Source of the DNA: Candidatus Leucobacter sulfamidivorax
GTDB lineage: Bacteria > Actinomycetota > Actinomycetes > Actinomycetales > Microbacteriaceae
Length of the DNA: 64,000 nt
NCBI GenBank assembly: GCA_016771945.1
Contig: QZLF01000001.1
Span: 310,001-374,000, forward strand
Reading direction: 5' to 3'
Shown here: piece after piece, positions 25,873 to 34,682 of the stretch
How the letters are laid out: each line of letters begins with the position of its first letter
Position numbering within the stretch: the first letter of the stretch is position 1
Made by a program: the position numbers and the translations under genes
The notes under the pieces: generated by a model
Database searches by the model: none
Told to the model about the DNA's origin: nothing
Seen by the model: only the letters and a program-made list of their open reading frames with translations

Positions 25873-26672
25873 TCAGGCCCCGGCGCCGGCTCTGGCGAAC
25901 TTGGCGGTCACGGAGCCGAGGCCCGCGATCTCCGCGCTGACGGTGTCGCCGGGGGCGGCGTCGATGGCGGCCGTCATGGCGCCCGCCATCACGACGGAGC
26001 CCGCCTCGAGCACGGTGCCCAGGCCGCCGAGGGTGTTGGCGAGCCAGACGAGCGACGAGATGGGCGAGCCGAGCACGGCGCCGCCTGCGCCCGTCTGCAC
26101 GATGCGTCCGTTCTTCCGCAGGACGCATCCGGCGAGCCACGGGTCGCGGCCATCGAGCGCGAGCGGGTCGTGCCGAGCACCACGCCGCCCGCCGAGGCGT
26201 TGTCGGCGATCGTGTCGGGCAGCGTGATCCGCCAGTTCTCGATGCGGGAATCGATGATCTCGAGCGACGCGATCGCGTAGTCGATCGCGCCGATCGCCTG
26301 GGCCACGGTGACGCCGGGGCCGGCGAGGGGCTTCCCGAGCACGAAGGAGATCTCGGGCTCGACGCGGGGCTGGATGAAGCGGGCGGGCTCGATCGCCTCG
26401 CCGCTCAGCACGAAGTCGTCGGAGAAGAGGTGGCCGAAGTCGGGCTGGTCGACGTTCAGCTGGCGCTGGATCGCGGCCGAGGTGAGCCCCACCTTGTAGC
26501 CGGCGATCGTGCGGCCCTCGGCCTTCCACGCCTCGAGCTGCGCGAGCTGGATCGCGTAGGCCTCCTCGACCGCGACCGGTCGCTCGGGGCTTGCGAGCGG
26601 GGGGATCGGGCGACGCTCGCGCCTCGCCCGGAGCAGCTGCTCGGCCGCCTGCTGGATGTTGATGTCGGACAT
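25873..26672 (-). pseudogene. 2-oxopent-4-enoate hydratase, single-base frameshift
   Basis: Two frames together encode one hydratase. The 5' frame from ATG 26672 has [38 protein letters not shown] and [20 protein letters not shown]. The 3' frame resumes with [31 protein letters not shown] and the C terminus at 25873. The switch is near 26168-26176, where the minus strand reads ACGACCCGC; adding one C restores a continuous 266-residue protein of normal length. The QPDFG and DSRIENW motifs fit XylJ/DmpE hydratases. It is first in the meta operon, so a true loss would block 2-hydroxypentadienoate use unless another hydratase substitutes. Confidence 0.82.
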
Positions 26673-26708
26673 CGCTGACCCCCACTGTCGTGCGGCTCCT
26701 CGCCGCAG

Positions 26709-26737
26709 TTGACAGCCTGGGGCGGCCGCGCCACAAT
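26709..26737 (+). promoter_or_regulatory. Promoter of the IclR gene, probably giving a leaderless transcript
   Basis: TTGACA (26709-26714) and CACAAT (26732-26737) are separated by 17 bases. Transcription would begin about 7 bases later, at or next to ATG 26744, which itself has no ribosome site. A leaderless mRNA is therefore likely. The promoter lies within the 71-base gap to the divergent meta operon, so IclR can control both directions. Confidence 0.6.
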
Positions 26738-26743
26738 CACAAC

Positions 26744-27562
26744 ATGTGTTCCGCTCACCGAGACACCGGCGATTCCGCAGCGGTGCCGGTCTCGATGATC
26801 GGCCGCATGGACGCGATCCTGGGCCTCTTCCAGAGCGGTGCCCGCACTCTCGGCGGCGGTGCGCCCGGCGGCGGTGTCCTCGGCGTATCCGAGATCGCAC
26901 GGCGCACCGGGATCTCGAAACCCGCCGTCTCGCGGATCGCGGCCGAGCTCGTCGAGCGCCGCTTCCTCGAACGGGTCGAGGGCGGGCTGCGCCTCGGGGT
27001 GCGCCTCTTCGAGCTCGGCAGCCAGGCGGCGGGTCCGAGCGACCTGCGCCGACTCGCCTTCGCGACCCTGGCCGATCTGCGCAGCGCGACCAGGCAGACC
27101 GTGCACCTCGCCGTACTCGAGGGCTCGGACGTCGTCTACATCGAGATCCTGCGCAGCCGCTTCACGCCCCCGCTGCCCTCGCGGGTCGGCGGACGGCTGC
27201 CGGCCTACGCGACGGGGGTCGGCAAGGCGCTGCTCGCGCACCTGTCCGAGGATCGCCTCGCCGAGGTGCTGCCCGAGCGCCTGACCCCGGTCGGCCCGCG
27301 GACGATCACCGACCCGGCGGTGCTCCGCCGGCACCTGGAGGAGGTGCGGGAGACCGGCTTCGCCTACGAGCGCGAGGAGTCGGCGCCGCTCATCGGCTGC
27401 GCGGCGGCCCCGGTGTTCGACGCCGACGACCGTCCCATCGCCGCCGTCTCGATCAGCGTGCACCTCGACGCCGTGGACCTCGTCACGCTCGGCGCCGCGG
27501 TGTCGACCGCCGCCCATGCGATCACCCGGCAGGCGGTGCAGCACCAGTTCCGCGCGGGGTGA
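26744..27562 (+). CDS. IclR-family transcriptional regulator of the meta-cleavage operon
   Basis: A 272-residue protein; ATG 26744 is preferred because the promoter places the transcript start there. The winged helix includes LGVSEIARRTGISKPAVSRI and ERRFLERVEGGLRLG. The GAF-like effector domain has GKALLAHLSEDRLAEVL, a conserved IclR signature. It has an unusually long N-terminal arm with a Gly-rich insertion (GGGAPGGGVLG) inside the helix-turn-helix region. Being divergent from the ring-cleavage operon, it is probably its regulator; the effector is unknown. Confidence 0.88.
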   Translation: MCSAHRDTGDSAAVPVSMIGRMDAILGLFQSGARTLGGGAPGGGVLGVSEIARRTGISKPAVSRIAAELVERRFLERVEGGLRLGVRLFELGSQAAGPSDLRRLAFATLADLRSATRQTVHLAVLEGSDVVYIEILRSRFTPPLPSRVGGRLPAYATGVGKALLAHLSEDRLAEVLPERLTPVGPRTITDPAVLRRHLEEVRETGFAYEREESAPLIGCAAAPVFDADDRPIAAVSISVHLDAVDLVTLGAAVSTAAHAITRQAVQHQFRAG

Positions 27563-27650
27563 GGGGCGCGCCCCCTGCGCCCCCTTCCCGCGAAAGAATA
27601 CTGCGGGGGTGAAAGCACCCCTCGGGAGCGCTGCCCCGCGTATTCTTTCG
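27563..27650. terminator. Palindrome and long hairpin after the IclR gene
   Basis: A perfect 12-bp palindrome GGGGCGCGCCCC (27563-27574) follows the stop codon. Further on, arms 27591-27608 and 27634-27650 (CGAAAGAATAC.GCGGGG) pair with a single bulged base and enclose a second small hairpin GGGGTG-AAAG-CACCCC. There is no T-run. It may be a terminator or an operator for the next gene. Confidence 0.5.
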
Positions 27651-27700
27651 AACCCAAGGCATGCTCTCGCGCTGGCATCGAGACCTCGAGGCAGAGAGAC

Positions 27701-27729
27701 TTGAAGCGGCGCGTGAAGTCGTTTAGTCT
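27701..27729 (+). promoter_or_regulatory. Promoter of the M24 gene
   Basis: TTGAAG (27701-27706), a 17-base spacer and TAGTCT (27724-27729) resemble a sigma-70-type promoter. The leader of about 60 bases ends in an AAGGA ribosome site before ATG 27795. Confidence 0.4.
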
Positions 27730-27794
27730 GGTTGTACGTGTTCAGTCTCATGGAACAGGCGGTTCGACGAGACTCGGCGAAAGGATCACTCGAC

Positions 27795-29174
27795 ATGCCC
27801 ATTCCTACTTACGGCACCAACGGCGTCGACTGGGAGGAGCGGATCAACTTCGAGCGCCTCCGCGACGGTCGCCTCGCCCGGCTGAAGGCCGAGCTCGAGA
27901 AGTCGAGCATGGGCGCGATCCTCGCCTTCGACTTCTCGAACATCCGCTACATGTCGGCCACGCACATCGGCACCTGGGCGATGGACAAGGCGATCCGCTT
28001 CGCCCTGCTCACCCGCAACAGCGACCCGATCGTGTGGGACTTCGGCTCGGCCGCGAAGCACCACGACCTCTACAACCCGTGGCTGCACACGACGACCGCG
28101 GAGATGGACGCGGATCCGCACGCGCCGCACCACGGCGCCAAGAAGCCGCGCCTCGAGTCGGGCGCCCGCGCCGGCATCTCGACCCTGCGCGGCGCCTTCC
28201 CGCCCGACGCCGGCATCGCCGAGGAGGTCGCCCGCAAGGTCAAGCGCGAGCTCGAGAAGTTCGGGCTGCTGGGGGAGCCCCTCGGCATCGACATCGTCGA
28301 GCTGCCGATCCTCTTCGCCATGCAGAAGGCGGGGATCGAGGTCGTCGATGGCCAGCAGGTGTTCCTGAGCGCGCGCGCGATCAAGCTCGAGGACGAGGTG
28401 AAGCTGCTCACCCAGGCCGCCTCGATGGTCGACGCCGCCTACACCGAGCTCTACGAGTTCCTGAAGCCGGGGGTGCGCGAGAACGAGACCGTCGCGCTCG
28501 TGGCGAAGACCCTCTACGACCTCGGCTCCGAGTACGTCGAGGGCGTCAACGCCATCTCCGGCGAGCGTTGTTCGCCGCACCCGCACGTCTACTCGGACCG
28601 CCTGATCCGGCCCGGCGACCCGGCCTTCTTCGACATCCTGCACAGCTACCAGGGCTACCGCACCTGCTACTACCGCACTTTCGCCGTGGGCTCGGCGAGC
28701 CCCGCGCAGGTCGACGCGTACAAGCGCGCCCGCGAGTACATGGACCGTGCGATCGCGCTCGTGAAGCCGGGTGCCACCACCGCCGACATCTGCGCGGTGT
28801 GGCCGAAGGCCGAGGAGTTCGGCTTCCCGGACGAGGAGGCCGCGTTCGCCCTGCAGTACGGCCACGGCGTGGGCCTGTCGATCTGGGAGAAGCCGATCTT
28901 CTCGCGCCTCATCTCCTTCGAGCACCCGGAGGAGATCAAGGAGGGCATGGTCTTCGCGCTCGAGACCTACTGGCCGTCGGCCGACGGCATCGGCGCCGCG
29001 CGCATCGAGGAAGAGGTCGTCGTGACCGCCGACGGCTGCGAGGTCATCACGAAGTTCCCGGCCGAGGAGCTGCTCGTGGCGGGGCCGCGCTACCACGCGG
29101 TCGGCGCCGACCTGCCGACGCTGCGCGACTCGCAGTCGCACCTCAACACGGTGTGGGGGCGCGGGGAGGCCTGA
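27795..29174 (+). CDS. M24-family protein (creatinase/Xaa-Pro dipeptidase/DddP-like)
   Basis: A 459-residue pita-bread-fold protein, ATG 27795. The N-terminal domain has NIRYMSATHIGTWAMDKAIR and IVWDFGSAAKHH; the C-terminal catalytic domain has FFDILHSYQGY, YGHGVGLSIWEKP, FALETYWP and ARIEEEVVV. Metal-ligand Asp1, His and both Glu are present, but the second Asp (in SDxTRT of metallopeptidases) is replaced: the sequence reads RTCYYRTF, placing Cys there. The N-terminal motifs recall the DMSP lyase DddP, which also belongs to M24, yet DddP's Asp set is not conserved. Function is therefore open: a modified mononuclear hydrolase or lyase. It is convergent with the amidase. Confidence 0.75.
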   Translation: MPIPTYGTNGVDWEERINFERLRDGRLARLKAELEKSSMGAILAFDFSNIRYMSATHIGTWAMDKAIRFALLTRNSDPIVWDFGSAAKHHDLYNPWLHTTTAEMDADPHAPHHGAKKPRLESGARAGISTLRGAFPPDAGIAEEVARKVKRELEKFGLLGEPLGIDIVELPILFAMQKAGIEVVDGQQVFLSARAIKLEDEVKLLTQAASMVDAAYTELYEFLKPGVRENETVALVAKTLYDLGSEYVEGVNAISGERCSPHPHVYSDRLIRPGDPAFFDILHSYQGYRTCYYRTFAVGSASPAQVDAYKRAREYMDRAIALVKPGATTADICAVWPKAEEFGFPDEEAAFALQYGHGVGLSIWEKPIFSRLISFEHPEEIKEGMVFALETYWPSADGIGAARIEEEVVVTADGCEVITKFPAEELLVAGPRYHAVGADLPTLRDSQSHLNTVWGRGEA

Positions 29175-29261
29175 GCCGCCCCGGATCCGCGTTCCCGAAC
29201 ACGCAGTAGTGCGCCCAGCCCTGCCTCGCGCCTGGATGCTGCCGCACTCGATTCCTTGCCC

Positions 29262-29320
29262 GCAATGATGCAGATGTTGCTGCCTGGATGCGATCCAGAC
29301 AGCAACATCTGCACTATTGC
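29262..29320. terminator. Long bidirectional hairpin between M24 and amidase genes
   Basis: Arms 29262-29289 and 29293-29320 are 28-bp inverted repeats with three mismatches and a 3-base loop (core TGCAGATGTTGCTG). It lies between convergent genes, so it probably terminates both. No T-run follows on either strand. Confidence 0.7.
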
Positions 29321-29364
29321 GCGGCGGCCGGCGGCGAGGAGCGAGGAAACTGCGACGCGGCGGA

Positions 29365-30814
29365 TCAGCCGACCATGAGCTGCTCGGCCAGCTGCAGCAG
29401 CATCGCCTCCGAGCCGGGGCGCCCGATGAGCTGCACGCCCATGGGCAGGCCGGCGTCGGTGCGCAGCACGGGCGCCGTCACCGCGGGCGCGCCGACCACG
29501 TTCACCATCGAGGTCTGCGGAGCCCACTCGCACTGCAGCCGGTAGTCGCCCTCGGGGCCGAGCGCGCGGAAGGCGCCCACGCGCGGGGGCACCCCGGCGA
29601 GCGCCGGGGTGAGCACCGCGTCGTACTCGCCCCATTGCCGGGCGGCCGAGTCGGCGAACTCGTGCAGCGCGGCGACCGCGGCGGCGAGCTGCTCGGGCGG
29701 GGTGCTGCGCGCGCGGTCCAGGAACATCGACGCGAGCGCCCCTAGCCGCGCCTCCGCGCCGGGGGCGAAGCGGATGCGGGTGAGCGCCGCCGTCCACACC
29801 GCATCCGCTTCGCCCCCGGCGCGGATGCGGTGTGGACGGCGTCGTGAAGGCGATCGGGTAGCGCGAGTCGTAGACGATCCCCGCCTCCTCGAGGGTGTGC
29901 CCGCGCGACGCGAGGGTCGCGACGCCGGCGCCCAGCGCCGCGAGGGCTTCGGGCGAGAAGCGGATCGGCATCCAGCTCTCGAACGGCGAGGCGAGGCTCA
30001 CGCCGATGCGGAGCCCCCGCAACTCGTCGGCCCGCCGCACCGCGGCGAGGCTCGGCTCGGCGTCCTCGGCCCGCCTCGCCTCGCGGTAGGAGCCGCGCAG
30101 CGCGTCGAAGAGGACCGCCGCGTCCGCGGCGGTGCGGGCCATGGGCCCCGAGACGGCCATGCGCGGCGCGCCGGCGGGGTCGAGGGACGCGCCGTCGAGC
30201 GCGTCGACGGGCACCGCGCCGCGGCCCGGCTTCAGGCCGACGATGCCGCAGGCCGCCGAGGGGATGCGGATCGATCCGCCCGCATCGCTGCCGATCGCCG
30301 CGGGGATCAGCCCGGCCGCGATGGCGGCGGCGGTGCCGCCGCTCGATCCGCCCGCCGTGAGTGAGGGGTCGAAGGGATTGCGGGCCGGTGCGGCGATCTC
30401 GTTCTCGGAGTAGCCGGCGATCCCGAACTCGGGCACCTGGGTCTTCCCGATCGAGACGGCGCCCGCGGCTCGCACCGCCGCGGCGAGCGGGCCGTCGGTG
30501 TCTGCGGCCACGTGCGGCACCGCGCGCGAGCCGTGGGTGGTGATGTGGCCGCGCTGATCCGCCAGATCCTTGTGCGCCGTGGCCAGGCCGGTGAGCGGCG
30601 GCAGCTCGTGGCGCTCGTCGGCCCGGGTCGATCCGATGCGGGCATCGGCCTCGTCGGCCTCGGCGAGCGCGAGCTCCGGCTGCATGCTGACGAAGGCGCC
30701 CAGCTCGAGCTGCTCCGCTGCCCGATCGAGCGTGTGCGCGACAAGCTCGCGCGCGCCGATCTCGCGACGGCGCAGGGCCTCCCGCAGCGCCAGTGCGGTC
30801 ATGTCGTCGCTCAT
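29365..30814 (-). pseudogene. Amidase (amidase-signature family) disrupted by an inverted-copy insertion
   Basis: The 5' part from ATG 30814 has the amidase signature: catalytic Lys in GLATAHKDLAD, the cis-Ser region LTAGGSSGGTAAAIAAGL and nucleophile loop SDAGGSIRIPSAACG. It runs to YPIAFTT at about 29838. The 3' part (about 29799 to 29365) continues in another frame with WTAALTRIRFAPGAEARLG and ends GRPGSEAMLLQLAEQLMVG. Between them lie 40 extra bases that are largely a reverse-complement copy of the adjacent coding sequence. Removing them restores a 469-residue enzyme. As it stands the gene makes a truncated protein lacking the last third. It would hydrolyse an amide. Confidence 0.82.
29756..29840. 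repeat. Nested perfect inverted repeats inside the amidase gene
   Basis: Two overlapping perfect inverted repeats are present: 29756-29779 with 29799-29822 (24 bp), and 29789-29808 with 29821-29840 (20 bp). The middle segment pairs with both flanks. The pattern is that of a quasi-palindrome or template-switch event, or of a foldback artefact during assembly. Confidence 0.9.
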
Positions 30815-30881
30815 GGATCCAGGGTAGGGGGTGCGCCGAGGCGTTCGGAGCGCACCGGCCCCGGACCTCGGGTGCCGCCGT

Positions 30882-30910
30882 TTGTTGCGAACGATTCTCA
30901 TGAGTAATAG
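30882..30910 (+). promoter_or_regulatory. Promoter with overlapping palindrome before the metal importer
   Basis: TTGTTG (30882-30887), a 17-base spacer and TAATAG (30905-30910) form a plausible promoter. The palindrome ATTCTCATGAGTAAT (30894-30908) covers spacer and -10, the expected position for repression by the Fur-family regulator encoded at 34683. Zur boxes of actinobacteria are AT-rich palindromes of this size, but the exact consensus is not matched. Confidence 0.5.
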
Positions 30911-30986
30911 AGTGATACGCGTTCTCGATAACGGAGCGGACCGTCCGGGTCCGCCTACGGCCCTCCCGGCCTGCGAAAGGTTTCCC

Positions 30987-32117
30987 GTGAAACACCCGAA
31001 GTCCCTCTCCCTGCTCGCCCTCACCGCTGCTGCGGCGCTCGCCCTGACCGGCTGCTCGAGCGGTGCGAACGGCGCGGGCGGAGGGGGAGCCGACGGCCGG
31101 TTGCGCGTCGTCGCCACGACCACGCAGCTCACCGACTTCGCGGCCGAGGTCGGCGGCGACGACATCGAGCTCACGGGGCTGCTGCCGGTCGGCGGATCGG
31201 CCCACCACTTCGACCCCACCCCCGCCGATCTGCTCGCGCTCGGCGAGGCCGACGTGCTCATCGTCAACGGGGCCGGCCTCGAGACCTTCATCGACGGCGC
31301 GGTGGAGGCCTCGGGCTTCGACGGCGCGATCATCGACGCGAGCCAGGGGATCGACCTCGACCTGGCCCGGGAGATCACCGCGGAGGGCGGCGGAGCGGGT
31401 GAGGATCACGACCACGATCACGCCGACGCGGGGGAGGATCACGCCCACGAGGGCGAGGAGGCGGGCGCCGAAGCGGATCACGATCACGCCGACGACCACG
31501 CCCACGAAGGGGAGGATCACGCCGAGGAGGACGACCACGACCACGGCGACCTCAACCCGCACCTCTGGACCTCCGTCCGCTTCGCGCAGGGCATGGTCTC
31601 GATGATCGCCGGCGACCTCGCCGGCATCGATCCCGCGCACGCCGACGGCTACACCGAGCGCGCCGACGCCTATGTCGCGAAGCTCGCGGCGCTCGACGAG
31701 TGGATCGCCGCGCAGTACGAGAAAGTACCCGCGGAGCAGCGGGTGCTCGTGAGCGGGCACGACTCGCTGCGCTACTACCTGCACGACTACGATATCGAGT
31801 TCGCCGGCAGCATCCTGCCGAGCTTCGAGGACAACGCCGAGCCGAGCGCGGCCGAGATCGAGGCGCTCGTCGCGGCGATCCGGGAGCACGGCGTGAAGGC
31901 GATCTTCGTCGAGTCGTCGATGAGCCCGAAGCTCGCGCAGACGGTCGGCGCCGAGGCCGGCGTGACCGTCGTCGACGCGGAGGCCCTCTACGCCGACTCG
32001 CTCGGCCCCGCCGGCAGCGGTGCGGAGACCTACCTCGGCGCGACCGAGCGCAACACCGCCACTATCCTCGAGGCATGGGGCTACACGCTGGATCCGCTGC
32101 CGAGCGCTCTGCAGTGA
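30987..32117 (+). CDS. znuA: Zinc/manganese ABC importer binding lipoprotein (ZnuA-like)
   Basis: A 376-residue lipoprotein; GTG 30987 is 6 bases after GAAAGG. The signal peptide ends in the lipobox LALTGC. Metal ligands include the His in VGGSAHHFDPTPAD, the His in GDLNPHLW and the later His/Asp in LVSGHDSLRY and FVESSMSPK. Residues ~138-190 are a His/Asp/Glu-rich loop (many HDHDHA-type repeats), which in zinc-binding ZnuA proteins gathers Zn2+. That loop and the adjacent Zur gene favour zinc over manganese. Its stop overlaps the ATPase start (GTGA). Confidence 0.88.
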   Translation: MKHPKSLSLLALTAAAALALTGCSSGANGAGGGGADGRLRVVATTTQLTDFAAEVGGDDIELTGLLPVGGSAHHFDPTPADLLALGEADVLIVNGAGLETFIDGAVEASGFDGAIIDASQGIDLDLAREITAEGGGAGEDHDHDHADAGEDHAHEGEEAGAEADHDHADDHAHEGEDHAEEDDHDHGDLNPHLWTSVRFAQGMVSMIAGDLAGIDPAHADGYTERADAYVAKLAALDEWIAAQYEKVPAEQRVLVSGHDSLRYYLHDYDIEFAGSILPSFEDNAEPSAAEIEALVAAIREHGVKAIFVESSMSPKLAQTVGAEAGVTVVDAEALYADSLGPAGSGAETYLGATERNTATILEAWGYTLDPLPSALQ

Positions 32118-32899
32118 GTCGCGCGGTCCTCGCGCTGCGCGACGCCGCCTTCGGCTACGGAGGCCGCACCCGCGTCGCCCGTCTCGACCTCGAGGTCGAG
32201 GCGGGCAGCGCCGTCGCGCTCATCGGGCCCAACGGCTCGGGCAAGTCGACGCTGCTGCGCGGCATCCTCGGCCTGGCCGACCTCACCGGCGGCTCGATCG
32301 AGGTGCTCGGCACGACCCCCGAGCGCGCACGGCGCCGGGTGGGCTCCCTGCCGCAGTCGGATCAGCGGGACCGCGAGCTGCCGATCACGCTGCGTCAGGT
32401 CGTGACCATGGGGCTCTACCGTTCGCTCGGGCCCCTGCGCCCAGTGGGCGCGCGCGGTCGCGCCGCGGTCGACGCCGCGATCGAGCGAGTCGGCCTCGGC
32501 CCCTTCGCCGGCCGCCTCTTCGGCAGCCTGTCGGGAGGCCAGCAGCAGCGGGCGATCCTCGCGCGCGCGCTCGTCGCCGACCCGGAGCTGCTCCTGCTCG
32601 ACGAGCCGTTCAACGGACTCGACCGGGAGAACCGCGAAGTGCTGCTCGAACTGCTGCGCGAGCTGCGCGCCGAGGGACGCACGGTGCTCGTGAGCACGCA
32701 CGACCTCGAGATAGCCCAACAGGCATGCACCCACGTGCTGCTGCTCGCGACCGGGCACACGGCGGACCAGCCGGGCCACCCGGCGGCCTTCGGCACGCTC
32801 GAGGAGGCGCTCACGCTCGAGGCCGTGCAGCACGCCTTCCGCGACACGACGGTCGAGCTCGACGAGCACACGGTCACCACCGCCTACGAAGCCGGGTAG
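32114..32899 (+). CDS. znuC: Zinc ABC importer ATPase (ZnuC-like)
   Basis: A 261-residue ATPase with GTG start overlapping the binding-protein stop. Walker A GPNGSGKSTLL, Q-loop GSLPQSDQRDRELP, signature LSGGQQQRAILARAL, Walker B LLLLDEPFNGLD and switch His in VSTHDLEIA are all present. It powers the two membrane subunits that follow. Confidence 0.9.
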   Translation: MSRAVLALRDAAFGYGGRTRVARLDLEVEAGSAVALIGPNGSGKSTLLRGILGLADLTGGSIEVLGTTPERARRRVGSLPQSDQRDRELPITLRQVVTMGLYRSLGPLRPVGARGRAAVDAAIERVGLGPFAGRLFGSLSGGQQQRAILARALVADPELLLLDEPFNGLDRENREVLLELLRELRAEGRTVLVSTHDLEIAQQACTHVLLLATGHTADQPGHPAAFGTLEEALTLEAVQHAFRDTTVELDEHTVTTAYEAG

Positions 32900-32907
32900 G
32901 CGCCCGC

Positions 32908-33816
32908 ATGGACATCGGCTTCCTCGACGCCTTCCAGCTGCCGTTCATGGCCCGCGCGCTCGCGACGATCGCGGTGCTCGCCGTCGCGGCCGGGATCGTG
33001 GGTCTCGGCATCAGTATGCGCGAACTGGAATTCATCAGCGACGGTCTCGTGCACGCGGTGTTCCCGGGCCTCGTGATCGGAGCGATGGTGGGCGGATCGG
33101 CCGGCCTGCTGCCGGGCGCGGTGATCGCGGCGCTCATCGCCTCCATGCTCTTCACCCTGCTCGGCCGCCGCGCGGGGCTCGGCTCGGACGCGGCGATCGC
33201 GGTCGTGCTCACGGGCCTCTTCAGCCTCGGCGTCGTGCTGGTCTCTCGGCAGGAGGGCTATGTCTCCCAGCTGCAGGAGCTGCTGTTCGGCCGCCTGCTC
33301 ACGGTGACCGCCGCCCAGTTCTGGCAGATCCTCGTGGTGGCGGCGGTGGCCGTCCTGCTCATGCTGGTCACGCTCCGCGCGCAGATCTTCAGGGCCTTCG
33401 ACCCCGCGGGCTTCGAGGCCGCCGGCTTCCGCCCGCTCGCGACCGACCTCGCGCTCACGGTGTCGACCGCGCTGCTCGTCGTCGCCGGGGTGCAGGCGCT
33501 CGGAGTGCTCATGGTCATCGCGCTGCTCACGGTGCCGATGGCGGTCGCGCGGCTCGTCTCCCGCCGCTTCGCCCTCCTCGTGCCGATCGCGATCGCGGTG
33601 CCGCTCGTGGTCGGGGTGCTGGGTCTCTGGGGGTCGTTCCGGTGGTCCGTCGGGGCCGGCCTCTCGGTGTCGCCCGGCGCGCTCATCGTACTCATGCTCG
33701 TAGCGGCATATGCCCTCGCGGTGGTGGAGCGCCTCATCCTCCTCGCGGCCCGTCGGAGCTCTCGCGCGCCTGGCCGGGCGGGCGCTCGCGCGCGGCGGAT
33801 CGAGGCCGCGCCGTGA
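32908..33816 (+). CDS. znuB: Zinc ABC importer permease (ZnuB-like, first)
   Basis: A 302-residue ABC-3 family protein with about eight or nine membrane segments, starting at ATG 32908, 8 bases after the ATPase stop. It carries the family motif GISMRELEFISDGLVHAVFP and AFDPAGFEAAGFRP. A short Arg-rich C-terminal tail follows the last helix. It pairs with the next permease. Confidence 0.87.
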   Translation: MDIGFLDAFQLPFMARALATIAVLAVAAGIVGLGISMRELEFISDGLVHAVFPGLVIGAMVGGSAGLLPGAVIAALIASMLFTLLGRRAGLGSDAAIAVVLTGLFSLGVVLVSRQEGYVSQLQELLFGRLLTVTAAQFWQILVVAAVAVLLMLVTLRAQIFRAFDPAGFEAAGFRPLATDLALTVSTALLVVAGVQALGVLMVIALLTVPMAVARLVSRRFALLVPIAIAVPLVVGVLGLWGSFRWSVGAGLSVSPGALIVLMLVAAYALAVVERLILLAARRSSRAPGRAGARARRIEAAP

Positions 33817-34646
33817 ACTACTTCGCCCTCGCCGCCCTCGAGCTGACCCTGCTCGGGCTGCTCTCCGGCCTCGTGGGAACGGTCATCGTGCTGCGCCGCC
33901 GCTCCTTCTTCGCCGTCGCGCTGAGTCACGCGACCTTCCCGGGCGGCGTGGTCTTCGCCGTGCTCGGCTACAACCTGCTGCTCGGCCAGGCGATCTTCGC
34001 CGCGCTGCTCGTGCTCATCATGACCACGCTCTCGCGCGTGCCGGGTCAGGGCAGGCAGGTCGCGAGCGGCGTCGTGCTGTCGTTCGGCTTCGCGCTGGGC
34101 ACCCTGCTCGCGGGGCTGAACCCCGGGCTCGGGGTGCCGGTCGAGGCGCTGCTCGTCGGGTCGCCGCTCTCGGTGACCGTCGCCGACGTGATAGCCACGG
34201 CGGCGGTGCTGCTCGCCGCGCTCCTGACGCTCGCGGTCGCGCGGCGGAGCATCCTCTTCCACACCTTCGATCCGGAGGGCTACGCGGCGGCCGGCTTCCG
34301 CGCCTGGCCGGTGGAGCTCGTGGTCTCGGCGCTCACGGTCGCCGGCGTCGTGGTGGCCATGCCGGCGGTGGGCGCGATCCTCGGGGTGGCGATTCTCATC
34401 GCCCCCGCCGCCGCCGCACGCCTCCTCGCCCCGAGCATCGGCTGGATCCCGCCGCTCGCAGCTGCGCTCGGCGTGCTGAGCGGTCTCGTCGGGCTCTGGG
34501 CCTCCCGGGCATTCGACCTCGCCGCGGGCGGGGCGGTCGGGCTGGCGGCGAGCGCGGTGTTCCTGCTGGCGCTCGCCGGGCGCGGGCTCTTGGTGCGGGT
34601 GGGCGCTCGGCGGCCGGGCCCCGCGATCGACCTGTACGCTGAGTAA
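33813..34646 (+). CDS. Zinc ABC importer permease (ZnuB-like, second)
   Basis: A 277-residue ABC-3 permease with GTG start overlapping the previous stop. Equivalent motifs are LRRRSFFAVALSHATFPGGV and TFDPEGYAAAGFRAWP. Two unequal ABC-3 permeases in one operon suggest a heterodimeric channel, as in several Gram-positive Mn/Zn importers. The Fur-family gene starts 36 bases later. Confidence 0.87.
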   Translation: MNYFALAALELTLLGLLSGLVGTVIVLRRRSFFAVALSHATFPGGVVFAVLGYNLLLGQAIFAALLVLIMTTLSRVPGQGRQVASGVVLSFGFALGTLLAGLNPGLGVPVEALLVGSPLSVTVADVIATAAVLLAALLTLAVARRSILFHTFDPEGYAAAGFRAWPVELVVSALTVAGVVVAMPAVGAILGVAILIAPAAAARLLAPSIGWIPPLAAALGVLSGLVGLWASRAFDLAAGGAVGLAASAVFLLALAGRGLLVRVGARRPGPAIDLYAE

Positions 34647-34682
34647 ACGGTTCCAGTCCTCTGGCGAGATCGGAGACGCCCC

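Noticed and set aside
29756-29840. Insertion sequence end or attachment site inside the amidase
   Set aside because: No transposase, target duplication or further element is present; the inserted bases derive from the adjacent coding sequence.
31400-31555. His/Asp-rich repeats in the metal-binding lipoprotein as a tandem DNA repeat or expansion
   Set aside because: This is the well-known zinc-gathering loop of ZnuA-type proteins and the codons are not exact tandem copies.
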